A stretch of DNA of 64,000 nt from Chitinophaga polysaccharea (GTDB taxonomy: Bacteria; Bacteroidota; Bacteroidia; Chitinophagales; Chitinophagaceae): NCBI RefSeq assembly GCF_902150045.1, contig NZ_CABFVU010000001.1:558001-622000 (forward strand), written 5' to 3'. Shown in pieces: positions 17,801 to 25,115 of the stretch. A program made the position numbers and the translations under genes. Numbering within the stretch: position 1 is the stretch's first letter; the number at the start of each line of letters is the position of its first letter. The notes under the pieces were generated by a model. That model was given only the letters and a program-made list of their open reading frames with translations. It was not told the origin of the DNA and made no database searches.

Positions 17801-17977
17801 TCATATATCCTGCTGGGAGATGTGTATGCCCGTCAGCAGGATTATTTCAATGCAAAAGCTACTTACCAGAGCATCGTTACCAACAGCTCAATTCCTGAGC
17901 TGAAACAGGAAGCGAAAGACAAGCTGGCAAAAGTAGAAGCAGAAGAAAAAGCCGCCGGCAAAAAACCGAAGAAATAA
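14900..17977 (+). CDS. Periplasmic tetratricopeptide-repeat protein, 1025 aa
   Basis: A signal peptide (LISLLAFTG-type hydrophobic core ending in AAQAQQ near residue 35) directs export. The rest is an almost continuous array of TPR/Sel1-like helical hairpins, with recognisable units such as YPKALPYLQDFQD, YSEALPYFETAQR, YTEAIPFLENVLQK and YTSALPAYEFVLSR; the C-terminus is Lys/Glu rich (AEEKAAGKKPKK). TPR superhelices are scaffolds for protein complexes. Coupling with the outer-membrane barrel gene 41 bp downstream and the HU-CCDC81/SPOR gene after it is a recurring arrangement in Bacteroidota and suggests an envelope-assembly role. The exact partner is not known. Confidence 0.85.
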   Translation: MQFIRKVFVPGHLYISLLAFTGAGLIGLPAAQAQQTRTYTDPEKVFKDAQQYFQQEKYAVSMQLFRQTIDNIDYFHETNRDLVKTDAYYYYTICALKLQQDNAEKQALEFLKLANNNAREELVSYQLAKYYFRQNKLKEAIPLYEKANIENLSNAEIAEAKFELAYCYFNLKDFNKAQPLFASIKEMPGKYSIPANYYYGFISYYNHQYGEALNSFQKVVNEPKYSNVVPYYIAEIYYFQGKTDQLIAYTEPLLKQGGQYYEAELKQLLGKAYFEKKNYPKALPYLQDFQDNADEVRNEDIYQLSYAYYQTNNLSKAIAGFKQLSSSKDSLGQNSMYLLGDCYLRTGQKANARNAFAFCANNSSNAQQQEISRFNYGKLSYELGYPDAALSELTQFVETYPQSAYNKEAREILVNLFMNSNNYKDGLATIESIPDKNPTVLKAYQKVAYGRATQLINDQQLAEADRLLDVAINNPYDPQIKQLAHFWKAEIALRQNKTNVAVTNLNAYLNNTAPVSGEANAQTASYNLGYSLLKQDKYSEALPYFETAQRTSGPNAERIATDAALRSADCYYMLRQFPKALALYDRVISNNAPGADYATYQKAVILGLQGKQSEKLALLKQLGNKFPSSGFTNETDIEIANTYLSEEKYTEAIPFLENVLQKQPNGPNAPRALLKLGLSYYNKDNDSKALAYYRQVVEKFPNSPESNEALQSMKSIYVSQGKTDDYLAFLKASGRTVTASAEDSLAYAAAESRFTSNDCAGATAGFNNYIQKYPNGQFILPAYFYKAECAYNSKDYTSALPAYEFVLSRNNSLYAERSALQAANISFYQVKNYDKARGYYLQLQDLATSKENSLTATRGLLRSNYQLKHWDEVSNYSEMLLAAANISTDDQIIAHFYRGKALQQAKDYTAAMSEFKTVANMTKSETGAEARYNIADCYLQQNELDAAEKAGFDVIKNTPSYEYWVAKSYILLGDVYARQQDYFNAKATYQSIVTNSSIPELKQEAKDKLAKVEAEEKAAGKKPKK

Positions 17978-18018
17978 TCACCCGGATTCCGGAACCTGAC
18001 ATTTAAGCGCAACAAAGC

Positions 18019-19668
18019 ATGAACATTCAAGCAATATATAACAAACGAACTTTTATCATATCAGCACTGGGCCTGACCGGGATGCTGTTTTCACAGAAAG
18101 CAGCCGCACAGGAAGCATTGAAACAGGAAACGATCGATATCATTTCCACCAATCAGCCCAAACTGCGGGATGCCTATAAACTCAATCTCACTGCATCTTT
18201 GCCGGGGATTGACACTACCAGGCCTTCTATGAAATACGAGATTCCGGCGCTGAACCTGAACTTTATGTACCAGGCCATGCCCTTAAAACCACTGGCGCTG
18301 GGGAAAGATTCATTGTCGTACCTCCAGAACAACTTCATAAAACTTGGATACGGCAATTATAAAACGCCTTATGTACAGGCCGGCTTCGGCAGCGGGCGGC
18401 AGGATATGTACAACTACGGCCTGTATGTAAATTACACCGGCTCCAAAGGCAAGGAAATTCCCGACCAGGACTACAGCAACCTGAACGTACTGGCGTCCGG
18501 CACTTACCTGTTGCCAAAATTCCGGTTCGACGGAAGCATTGGGTACGACCGCAATACCGTTCACTATTATGGCTATGGCCACGATACCGCGAGTTATAAA
18601 AAGAAGGATATAGAGCAGACCTTTAACCAGCTGACCGCCTCTGTTGGTATGCAGAACAGGCCGCAAAACGACTGGGCGTTTACCTTTCAGCCAAAGGTGA
18701 AGTTTATTCTTTTCAATGATTCCTACAAGCGTACAGAAAATACCTTCCAGCTGAATGTACCCGTACGTAAACAGGTATTTGAGGATATCTTTATACAAGT
18801 AGAAGGTGTATTTGATCTTTCTACCTATAAACAGGATAACAACCGCGCTATTAATAATAACATCGCTTCCGTTCACCCGGCTGTGGATATCATGAAGCCC
18901 GGGTTTGTACTGCATGCCGGTGTAAACCCTACCTGGAGCAATGGTGAATTTTACCTGCTGCCGGATATCGTGAATGAATCACACCTGATCCGTAAAAAAC
19001 TGATCCTGAGCAGCGGATGGATCTCTTACTTCGAAAAGAATACCTACCGTAACCTCGCCAATAAAAATCCATTCCTCAACGGCTTGCCGGGAGAAATGCT
19101 GAATACCCGTGTAGAAGAAAAATACACCGGTATCAAAGGTACGCTGGGCAGCCACTTTAATTACAACACCAAGTTCGCGTCCGTTACCTGGTATAATATG
19201 CCGCTGTTTGTAAATGATAGCGCCGACACCAAAAAATTCACCACCCGTAACGAAGCCCAGCTGCGCGCATTCCAGCTGCATGGCGAAGTAGGATATATTG
19301 AAGAAGAAAAATTCCAGGCGCGCGTGAGCTTCGACTGGTACAACTACAACAAACAGGAAACAGAAGTGCAACCATGGCACCTGCCCGCTTTCCAGGGCGA
19401 TTTGTTTGCACAATACACCATCGCAAAAAAATTACACCTGAACGCCGACCTCTTTGCATTAAGCGGCAGTTACTACCTGCTTCCCAACAAAGACTTTGGT
19501 AAAACCAAAAGCGCATGGGATATGAATGCAGGTGCATCTTATGACATAGGCAAGAATTTCGGCCTCTGGGTAAATGCAAACAACCTGTTCAATACACATT
19601 ACCAACGGTATTACCTCTACCCTACTTATGGGTTTAATATTGTGGGTGGTGTGATGATTAAGTTCTAA
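18019..19668 (+). CDS. Outer-membrane beta-barrel protein (TonB-receptor-like, no plug)
   Basis: 549 aa with a signal peptide (GLTGMLFSQKAAAQE). The mature protein alternates hydrophobic and polar residues as in antiparallel barrel strands and ends in Phe (NIVGGVMIKF), a normal outer-membrane sorting C-terminus. The C-terminal portion resembles the last strands of TonB-dependent receptors (NNLFNTHYQRYYLYPTYGFN), but no plug domain and no TonB box were recognised and it is shorter than a full receptor. It is probably co-transcribed with the TPR gene and is followed after 1 bp by a repeat cluster. Confidence 0.75.
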   Translation: MNIQAIYNKRTFIISALGLTGMLFSQKAAAQEALKQETIDIISTNQPKLRDAYKLNLTASLPGIDTTRPSMKYEIPALNLNFMYQAMPLKPLALGKDSLSYLQNNFIKLGYGNYKTPYVQAGFGSGRQDMYNYGLYVNYTGSKGKEIPDQDYSNLNVLASGTYLLPKFRFDGSIGYDRNTVHYYGYGHDTASYKKKDIEQTFNQLTASVGMQNRPQNDWAFTFQPKVKFILFNDSYKRTENTFQLNVPVRKQVFEDIFIQVEGVFDLSTYKQDNNRAINNNIASVHPAVDIMKPGFVLHAGVNPTWSNGEFYLLPDIVNESHLIRKKLILSSGWISYFEKNTYRNLANKNPFLNGLPGEMLNTRVEEKYTGIKGTLGSHFNYNTKFASVTWYNMPLFVNDSADTKKFTTRNEAQLRAFQLHGEVGYIEEEKFQARVSFDWYNYNKQETEVQPWHLPAFQGDLFAQYTIAKKLHLNADLFALSGSYYLLPNKDFGKTKSAWDMNAGASYDIGKNFGLWVNANNLFNTHYQRYYLYPTYGFNIVGGVMIKF

Positions 19669-19669
19669 C

Positions 19670-19872
19670 GCGGATTTTGTCTGACTCAGGATTATGATGA
19701 TTACGATGATTAACAGGATATTTTTTTAAGCGGATTTTGTCTGACTCAGGATTATGATGATTATGAGGATTAACAGGATATTTTTTTTAAAATTTTAAAT
19801 AAGCTAAATTTAAAATCAGGAAAAAAAATTAATCAGCGTAATCATCATAATCCTGAGTCAGACAAAATTCGC
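19670..19872. repeat. Cluster of three copies of a dispersed 44-60 bp repeat
   Basis: Two direct copies (19670-19729 and 19730-19790) share GTCTGACTCAGG and ATTATGATGATTA, and an inverted copy lies at 19829-19872 (42 of 44 positions match the direct copies). The outer direct and inverted copies could form a hairpin of more than 40 bp. The cluster starts 1 bp after the barrel gene's stop and ends 24 bp before the TTG start of the next gene, so it must contain both the 3' end signal of one and any promoter of the other. A related pair occurs at 58052-58182 downstream of dnaK. Confidence 0.85.
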
Positions 19873-19896
19873 GGCATTCACTAAAAACTTCTCTAC

Positions 19897-20847
19897 TTGA
19901 TACTTCAGCAATATATCCAGGAAGTGTTGTTCAAACAGCGGGTTTGTGTGGTACCACAGCTGGGAACGTTTTCTGTGCAGCATTTCCCCTCGCATTATAA
20001 CGACCACACACAAACGCTTACGGCGCCGCGTGAACAGGTAATGTTTACCCAGCAATGGCAGGACGATGGTTCCTGTGTGGAATGGATAGCGCTTAAAGAA
20101 AACCTGGTACCAGCCGTAGCGCAGCGGAAGCTGGAAAAATACCTGGAGGAACTGAAGGCTGACCTTCAATCCGGGAAACCGGTGGTATTGCCGGGAATAG
20201 GACAACTCCGGGGCGATTTCACCGGTAACATTCACTTCCATGCGGAAGAGCTGCCCGTAGAAAAGGAAACGCTCGAAATCAGGCCTATTGAGCGGACAAC
20301 CGATCAACGCAGTACAAATACAACACCGGCTTTTGTTCCTCCGCCTCCCCCTGAAGCGCTGGAACCTATTATGACAGAAGAAGTGGAAGATACGCTGGAA
20401 GCCGTAACAGAAGAAAGCGGTTTCAAATGGTGGTGGGCGGCAATTCCCATTGCTGCTATTGTGATAGGATTGGCGGCCTGGTGGTATTTATCCGGCATAT
20501 CCAAAGCTGTGCGTGAGTCTGAAACACTTCCCGATAGCAATGCTGCCACCCAACAACAATTGGCCGCTGCCGCCGCGGACTCCCTGCAAAAGGCACTGGC
20601 CGATTCTACTGCGAAGGCTGCCATTACTCCGATCACCTATTATGCGGTGGTGGAAAGGTATAAAGACAGCAGCGCCGCCGCAAAGATGCAGAGAAAGCAG
20701 GCAGCCTGGGGAAAAACGCTGGTGCTCTATAAACGCGACAGTATGTTCAGAACGGCGGTGGAGCTGCATTCACTGGCAGCAGATACCCTCACCCAACGGG
20801 ACAGTGTAAGGAAAATATTTGGCAGTAAAGTATTTCTTGAATTTTAG
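19897..20847 (+). CDS. HU-CCDC81 and SPOR domain protein, single membrane helix
   Basis: 316 aa beginning at TTG 19897; a stop codon at 19882 in this frame leaves no ATG choice, and LQQYIQEVLFKQRVCVVPQLG is the normal family N-terminus. Residues 1-125 form the bacterial CCDC81-type HU-like domain, followed by an acidic/proline linker (PPPPPEALEP), one membrane helix (about 174-195, WWAAIPIAAIVIGLAAWWYL) and a C-terminal SPOR-like domain (about 245-316) expected to bind denuded peptidoglycan. This cytoplasm-to-periplasm architecture suggests a cell-envelope or division role. The 3' end is 3 bp from the convergent reductase gene. Confidence 0.8.
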   Translation: MILQQYIQEVLFKQRVCVVPQLGTFSVQHFPSHYNDHTQTLTAPREQVMFTQQWQDDGSCVEWIALKENLVPAVAQRKLEKYLEELKADLQSGKPVVLPGIGQLRGDFTGNIHFHAEELPVEKETLEIRPIERTTDQRSTNTTPAFVPPPPPEALEPIMTEEVEDTLEAVTEESGFKWWWAAIPIAAIVIGLAAWWYLSGISKAVRESETLPDSNAATQQQLAAAAADSLQKALADSTAKAAITPITYYAVVERYKDSSAAAKMQRKQAAWGKTLVLYKRDSMFRTAVELHSLAADTLTQRDSVRKIFGSKVFLEF

Positions 20848-20850
20848 TCC

Positions 20851-21750
20851 TCAGGCTTTTATTTCACCCGCTACAATCTGCAGGCCTTCTGCAAAAGTGC
20901 GGGGCTGATATCCAAGTTCTTTGGCCGCCTTGTCTATTATCAACCCTGTTTTGGCAGGGCGGGCCGCAGGTTGGGCCAGCGTTTTGGCACTGATCTTTTC
21001 TACGAGGGAAGTATCCAGTTTAAAGTATTCAGCTGTTTGGATGGCCATATCGTAAGGAGTGAGAATTTCTTTTCCGGAGATATTGAAAAACCCGGTGGCT
21101 TTCTTATCTGCAATCAGCAAACAACCTTTCGCCAGGTCGTGGCACAAAGTAGGCGTACGCCATTGGTCATCTACCACCTTTACTTTTTTGCCCTGCTGCA
21201 AATTATTTTTCACCCAGGTGATCATGTTATTACGGTGCGGATCAGCTACCACGCCGTACACCAGTACGGTGCGTACAATGGCCCACTGCAGTTTGCTGTT
21301 GATCACCAGCCGCTCTGCAGCTACTTTACTGGTACCATAATAATTAATGGGGTTCACGGTAGCGTCTTCACTGTAAGGGCCCTGCAGGCCATCGAACACA
21401 AAATCTGTTGACAGGAAAATGAAAAAGGCATTGCAGCTTTCTGCTGCGTGTACCAGGTAGCGGGTAGCCCCTACATTGGTATCCCAGCAGGCATCTTTAT
21501 TTTTTTCGCAGTCATCTACCTGCGACATAGCGCCGCCATGAATGATGATATCCGGCTTATGCTTTTCCACCAGTTGCTTTACGCTGCCGGCATCGCGCAG
21601 GTTCACTGCCTCATAAGTGTATTTATCCCGCAGGGGGAAACGATTAGGGCCTCTGCCTGTGGCTATCACATCATATTTTCCATCTTGCAGAAAAAGGGGG
21701 ATCAGATGTTGTCCCAATAATCCGTTACTACCAGTTATAAGTACCTTCAT
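20851..21750 (-). CDS. RfbD-like sugar-nucleotide reductase (SDR family)
   Basis: 299 aa of the dTDP-4-dehydrorhamnose reductase type. The Rossmann motif is ITGSNGLLGQHL (residues 5-16), the catalytic Tyr-Lys lies in YYGTSKVAAER, and TDFVFDG is the typical RfbD strand. The family reduces 4-keto sugar nucleotides or acts on related substrates with NAD(P)H. No rfbA, rfbB or rfbC genes are adjacent, so involvement in dTDP-rhamnose synthesis is unproven. A leftward terminator precedes it at 21792-21845, so it probably has its own promoter in the short gap 21751-21791 or depends on read-through. Confidence 0.8.
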   Translation of the reverse strand: MKVLITGSNGLLGQHLIPLFLQDGKYDVIATGRGPNRFPLRDKYTYEAVNLRDAGSVKQLVEKHKPDIIIHGGAMSQVDDCEKNKDACWDTNVGATRYLVHAAESCNAFFIFLSTDFVFDGLQGPYSEDATVNPINYYGTSKVAAERLVINSKLQWAIVRTVLVYGVVADPHRNNMITWVKNNLQQGKKVKVVDDQWRTPTLCHDLAKGCLLIADKKATGFFNISGKEILTPYDMAIQTAEYFKLDTSLVEKISAKTLAQPAARPAKTGLIIDKAAKELGYQPRTFAEGLQIVAGEIKA

Positions 21751-21785
21751 AAAGCCATGTTCAATACGCTATCTCTAAAGATAAG

Positions 21786-21845
21786 AAAAAAAGCATTTAG
21801 CTGCTCACCAAAATGCCGGGGCATTCTGATAAGCAGCTAAATGCT
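21786..21845 (-). terminator. Rho-independent terminator of the prolyl oligopeptidase gene
   Basis: AGCATTTAGCTGCT (21792-21805) is perfectly complementary to 21832-21845, and the loop holds a second small stem (AATGCC/GGCATT). On the minus strand the hairpin is followed by a run of T residues (21786-21792), so it ends transcription of the gene at 21861-23984. Confidence 0.85.
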
Positions 21846-21860
21846 GATCCTTTACAAACT

Positions 21861-23984
21861 TTACTTGTGCATACCCAGGTTATACATGGTAAATGCCCAG
21901 ATATCCGCTGCTTCATCAATCATTTTGGAAGTAGGCTTGCCTGCGCCGTGGCCTGCCTGTGTTTCAATACGGATGAGCGTTGGGTTGGGCCCGGCATTAT
22001 CCGCCTGCAGGGTAGCCGCAAACTTAAATGAGTGTGCAGGCACCACACGGTCGTCGTGATCGGCAGTAGTGATCAGTGTTGCAGGATAAGCGGTGCCGGG
22101 TTTCAGGTTATGCAGCGGTGAATATTTCAACAGGTATTTAAACTGTTCTGCATTATCACTGCTGCCATATTCCACTGCCCAGGCCCAGCCGATGGTGAAT
22201 TTCTGGTAACGCAGCATATCCATTACTCCTACGGCAGGTAATGCCACTTTAAACAGTTCGGGGCGCTGCGTCATGCAGGCGCCTACCAGTAGGCCACCGT
22301 TGGAACCGCCACGGATCGCTATTTTGCCTGGATTCGTATATTTCGCCTTCACCAGGTATTCGGCTGCACCGATAAAATCGTTGAATACATTCTGCTTCTT
22401 CTCCATCATACCTGCTTTGTGCCAGGCCTCCCCGTATTCGCTGCCACCTCTCAGCGACACTACTGCGTATATGCCTCCCTGTTCCATAAAGTAAAGATTG
22501 GAAACACTGAAGGAAGGCGTCACTGCAATATTAAATCCACCATAGCCGTAGAGCAGCACAGGGTTGTTGCCATTCAGCCGGATACCTTTCTTATAGGAAA
22601 GGAACACCGGTACGCTTTCCCCGTCGGCGCTCCTGAAAAATACCTGCTTGGTTTCATACTGTGCAGGATTGAATTTTACTTCTGCCTTATTATATAAGGT
22701 AGAAACACCGGTAGCTATATCATATTTATATACTTCCGGCGGGGTGATGAAAGAAGTATAGGTATAAAAGAACTCCTTGTCCTCTTTTTTACCGCCAAAG
22801 CCGCCGGCTGTTCCGAGGCCAGGCAGTTTTACTTCGTGTTCCAGCCTGCCTTTATAATCATACTGGTAAACACGGGTAGACGCATCTTTCAGGTATGAAA
22901 GGAATAATTTGCCACCGGCCAGGCCCACACCCTGGAGCGCTTCCTTCTTTTCTGGCACAATTACTTTCCAGTTGGCTTCAGCGGGGTTAGCGGGGTCAAT
23001 CAGCACAATTTTATAATTGGGCGCATTGTGATTGGTACGCACCAGTAATTTATCGCCGTCATTATCTATTACCTCCGGTTCATTGGCAAAGCCTTTTACA
23101 AGCAGGCTGAATTCTTTTTGCGCAGGGTTCTGCAGATCACGGAACCAGAGCTCCCGGCCGGAAGTGCCTTCAGTAGTGGCAAGGATGAGGAAACGCTCAT
23201 CTTCTGTAACATCCACACCGGCATTACGCAGCGGATGTTCTTTATCCACATAAATCAGTTCATCTTTTTCCTGCGGATCTCCCAGGCGGTGGTAGTATAC
23301 TTTCTGGAACTCGTTCTTTTTGGATAGTTTGCTTTGTTCATCGGGTTTGTCGTACCGGCTGTAATAAAAGCCGTTCCCTTTCCAGGACAGGCCGCTGAAT
23401 TTCACCCATTCCAGTTTATCGGCCAGGGGCTGACCGGTTTCCACATCCATTACAAAACCTTCCTGCCAGTCGGAGCCTGCTTTGGAAAGCAGGTAGGCAA
23501 AATATTTCCCGTCTTTGGAGAAGGACATGGAGCCCAATGCGGTAGTACCTGCTGCAGAAAGTTTGTTGGGGTCCAGGAAAACTTCCGGTGTACCGCCTAA
23601 AGTGGCAGAGCGGTAAAGTATGGACTGGTTCTGCAGGCCATCATTTTTAAAGAAGTAATAATACCTGCCATGTTTGGTAGGGGCGCCGTTTTTCGGGTAA
23701 TTCCATAATTCTTCCAGTCTTTTCCGGATTTCTTTGCGGAAAGGGATATTGGAGAGATAATTTTCTGTTACCTTATTCTGGGCGTCCACCCATGCCTTTG
23801 TTTCTGCGCTGTGGTCATCTTCCAGCCAGCGGTATGGGTCTGCTACCGGGGTACCATGGTAATTATCAACGGTATCCACTTTCTTTGATTCGGGATAAGT
23901 CAACGTTTGCTGTTGTGCCATTACCTGTCCGGCGATAAGACTTACGCTCATAAAGACCCACCTCCTATTATTTTTTTTCGACAT
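21861..23984 (-). CDS. Prolyl oligopeptidase (S9A), secreted
   Basis: 707 aa, the usual prolyl oligopeptidase length, with a signal peptide (MSVSLIAGQVMAQQQ). The N-terminal segment DNYHGTPVADPYRWLEDD is the POP hallmark; residues 80-430 are the seven-bladed propeller. The hydrolase domain has YGGFN, SLRGGSEYGEAWHKAG and the nucleophile motif GGSNGGLL; TTADHDDRVVPAHSFK holds the catalytic Asp and TQAGHGAGK the His. It cleaves small peptides after proline; export to the periplasm suggests peptide scavenging. It is a different subfamily from the peptidase at 3584. Confidence 0.93.
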   Translation of the reverse strand: MSKKNNRRWVFMSVSLIAGQVMAQQQTLTYPESKKVDTVDNYHGTPVADPYRWLEDDHSAETKAWVDAQNKVTENYLSNIPFRKEIRKRLEELWNYPKNGAPTKHGRYYYFFKNDGLQNQSILYRSATLGGTPEVFLDPNKLSAAGTTALGSMSFSKDGKYFAYLLSKAGSDWQEGFVMDVETGQPLADKLEWVKFSGLSWKGNGFYYSRYDKPDEQSKLSKKNEFQKVYYHRLGDPQEKDELIYVDKEHPLRNAGVDVTEDERFLILATTEGTSGRELWFRDLQNPAQKEFSLLVKGFANEPEVIDNDGDKLLVRTNHNAPNYKIVLIDPANPAEANWKVIVPEKKEALQGVGLAGGKLFLSYLKDASTRVYQYDYKGRLEHEVKLPGLGTAGGFGGKKEDKEFFYTYTSFITPPEVYKYDIATGVSTLYNKAEVKFNPAQYETKQVFFRSADGESVPVFLSYKKGIRLNGNNPVLLYGYGGFNIAVTPSFSVSNLYFMEQGGIYAVVSLRGGSEYGEAWHKAGMMEKKQNVFNDFIGAAEYLVKAKYTNPGKIAIRGGSNGGLLVGACMTQRPELFKVALPAVGVMDMLRYQKFTIGWAWAVEYGSSDNAEQFKYLLKYSPLHNLKPGTAYPATLITTADHDDRVVPAHSFKFAATLQADNAGPNPTLIRIETQAGHGAGKPTSKMIDEAADIWAFTMYNLGMHK

Positions 23985-24082
23985 GCGTAATATTTTTTAA
24001 AAAATTTATCTACTTTGTTTGATGGAAATTAAAAATTTAGGTTATTTCATCAGATAACAGTTAGAAAACAATTGCAAAATGT

Positions 24083-24090
24083 TATTTTTG
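24083..24090 (+). promoter_or_regulatory. -7 promoter element for pfkA-pyk
   Basis: TATTTTTG fits TAnnTTTG and lies 32 bp before the pfkA start codon. No clear TTTG was seen at the -33 position, so the assignment rests on one box. Confidence 0.4.
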
Positions 24091-24122
24091 TGCGCCTTTA
24101 AGATATTTTTTTAGCAATTTAT

Positions 24123-25103
24123 ATGAAAAAACTGAACAACATTGCAGTCCTTACATCAGGGGGAGATGCCCCTGGCATGAACGCCGCCGTTCGTGCCGTT
24201 GTAAGAACGGGCATTTATCATCAGCTGAATGTGTATGGCATTATGTACGGCTATAGGGGAATGTTGAAGAACGAAATCTTCCCGATGGAGTCAAAATCCG
24301 TTGCCAACATTATTCAGCGCGGAGGCACCATATTGAAGACCGCCCGGTGCAAAGAGTTCTATGAATATGAAGGGCGAAAAATGGCTTACGAAAATCTGAA
24401 AAAACACAACATTGACGGGCTGGTAGTAATTGGTGGAGACGGCTCGTTTAATGGTGCGCAAAAGTTCAGCCAGGAATTTGATATTCCGTGTATAGGCTTG
24501 CCTGGTACTATTGACAAGGACATTGCAGGAACCGATTCTACGATTGGATTTGACACGGCTGTGAATACAGCGGTAGAGGCCATCGACAAGATCAGGGATA
24601 CTGCCGATGCGCATGACCGTCTGTTTGTAATTGAGGTAATGGGCCGCGATGCCGGTTACATTGCATTACACAGTGGTATTTCCACCGGTGCGGAGCACAT
24701 TCTGCTGCCTGAGCGCAAAACCGAAGTAAATGACATTATTGAAGAACTGCAGGCGAATGAACGCCGCAGAAAACTGGTTAACCTCATTGTAGTGGCCGAA
24801 GGCGATGAAACCGGCGGTGCTACTGAAGTTGGTCGTATTATTAAAGAAAGGTGCCCGCAAATGGATACCAGGGTAAGTATCCTGGGGCATATCCAGCGTG
24901 GCGGCGCTCCCACCTGCACAGATCGTATTCTGGCCAGCCGCCTGGGCTATGCAGCCGTTGATGCCCTTCTGGAAGGCATCCATAATGTAATGATCGGTGT
25001 TGTTAACGACAAGATCCATTACACTCCTCTTGATAAAGCTGTAAAAGCCAAACAGGAAATTGACCCCGAATGGTTTAAGATTGTTAAAATTCTTGCGAGT
25101 TAA
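24123..25103 (+). CDS. pfkA: ATP-dependent 6-phosphofructokinase
   Basis: 326 aa, typical of bacterial PfkA. It phosphorylates fructose 6-phosphate to fructose 1,6-bisphosphate in glycolysis. Visible motifs: LTSGGDAPGMNA at the N-terminus, VVIGGDGSFNGA (Gly after GGD, the mark of the ATP-using rather than the pyrophosphate-using enzymes), LPGTIDKDI with the catalytic Asp, and MGRDAGYIA. It is 12 bp upstream of pyk on the same strand, so the two irreversible glycolytic kinases form one operon. Confidence 0.96.
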   Translation: MKKLNNIAVLTSGGDAPGMNAAVRAVVRTGIYHQLNVYGIMYGYRGMLKNEIFPMESKSVANIIQRGGTILKTARCKEFYEYEGRKMAYENLKKHNIDGLVVIGGDGSFNGAQKFSQEFDIPCIGLPGTIDKDIAGTDSTIGFDTAVNTAVEAIDKIRDTADAHDRLFVIEVMGRDAGYIALHSGISTGAEHILLPERKTEVNDIIEELQANERRRKLVNLIVVAEGDETGGATEVGRIIKERCPQMDTRVSILGHIQRGGAPTCTDRILASRLGYAAVDALLEGIHNVMIGVVNDKIHYTPLDKAVKAKQEIDPEWFKIVKILAS

Positions 25104-25115
25104 AAAATTAGACTT

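Noticed and set aside
19670..19872. Repeat cluster as a CRISPR array
   Set aside because: Only two direct units that abut without spacers, one inverted unit, and no cas genes.
24001..24122. AT-rich palindrome near 24000 as an operator
   Set aside because: It consists only of runs of A and T beside the prolyl oligopeptidase start and is expected by chance in such sequence.
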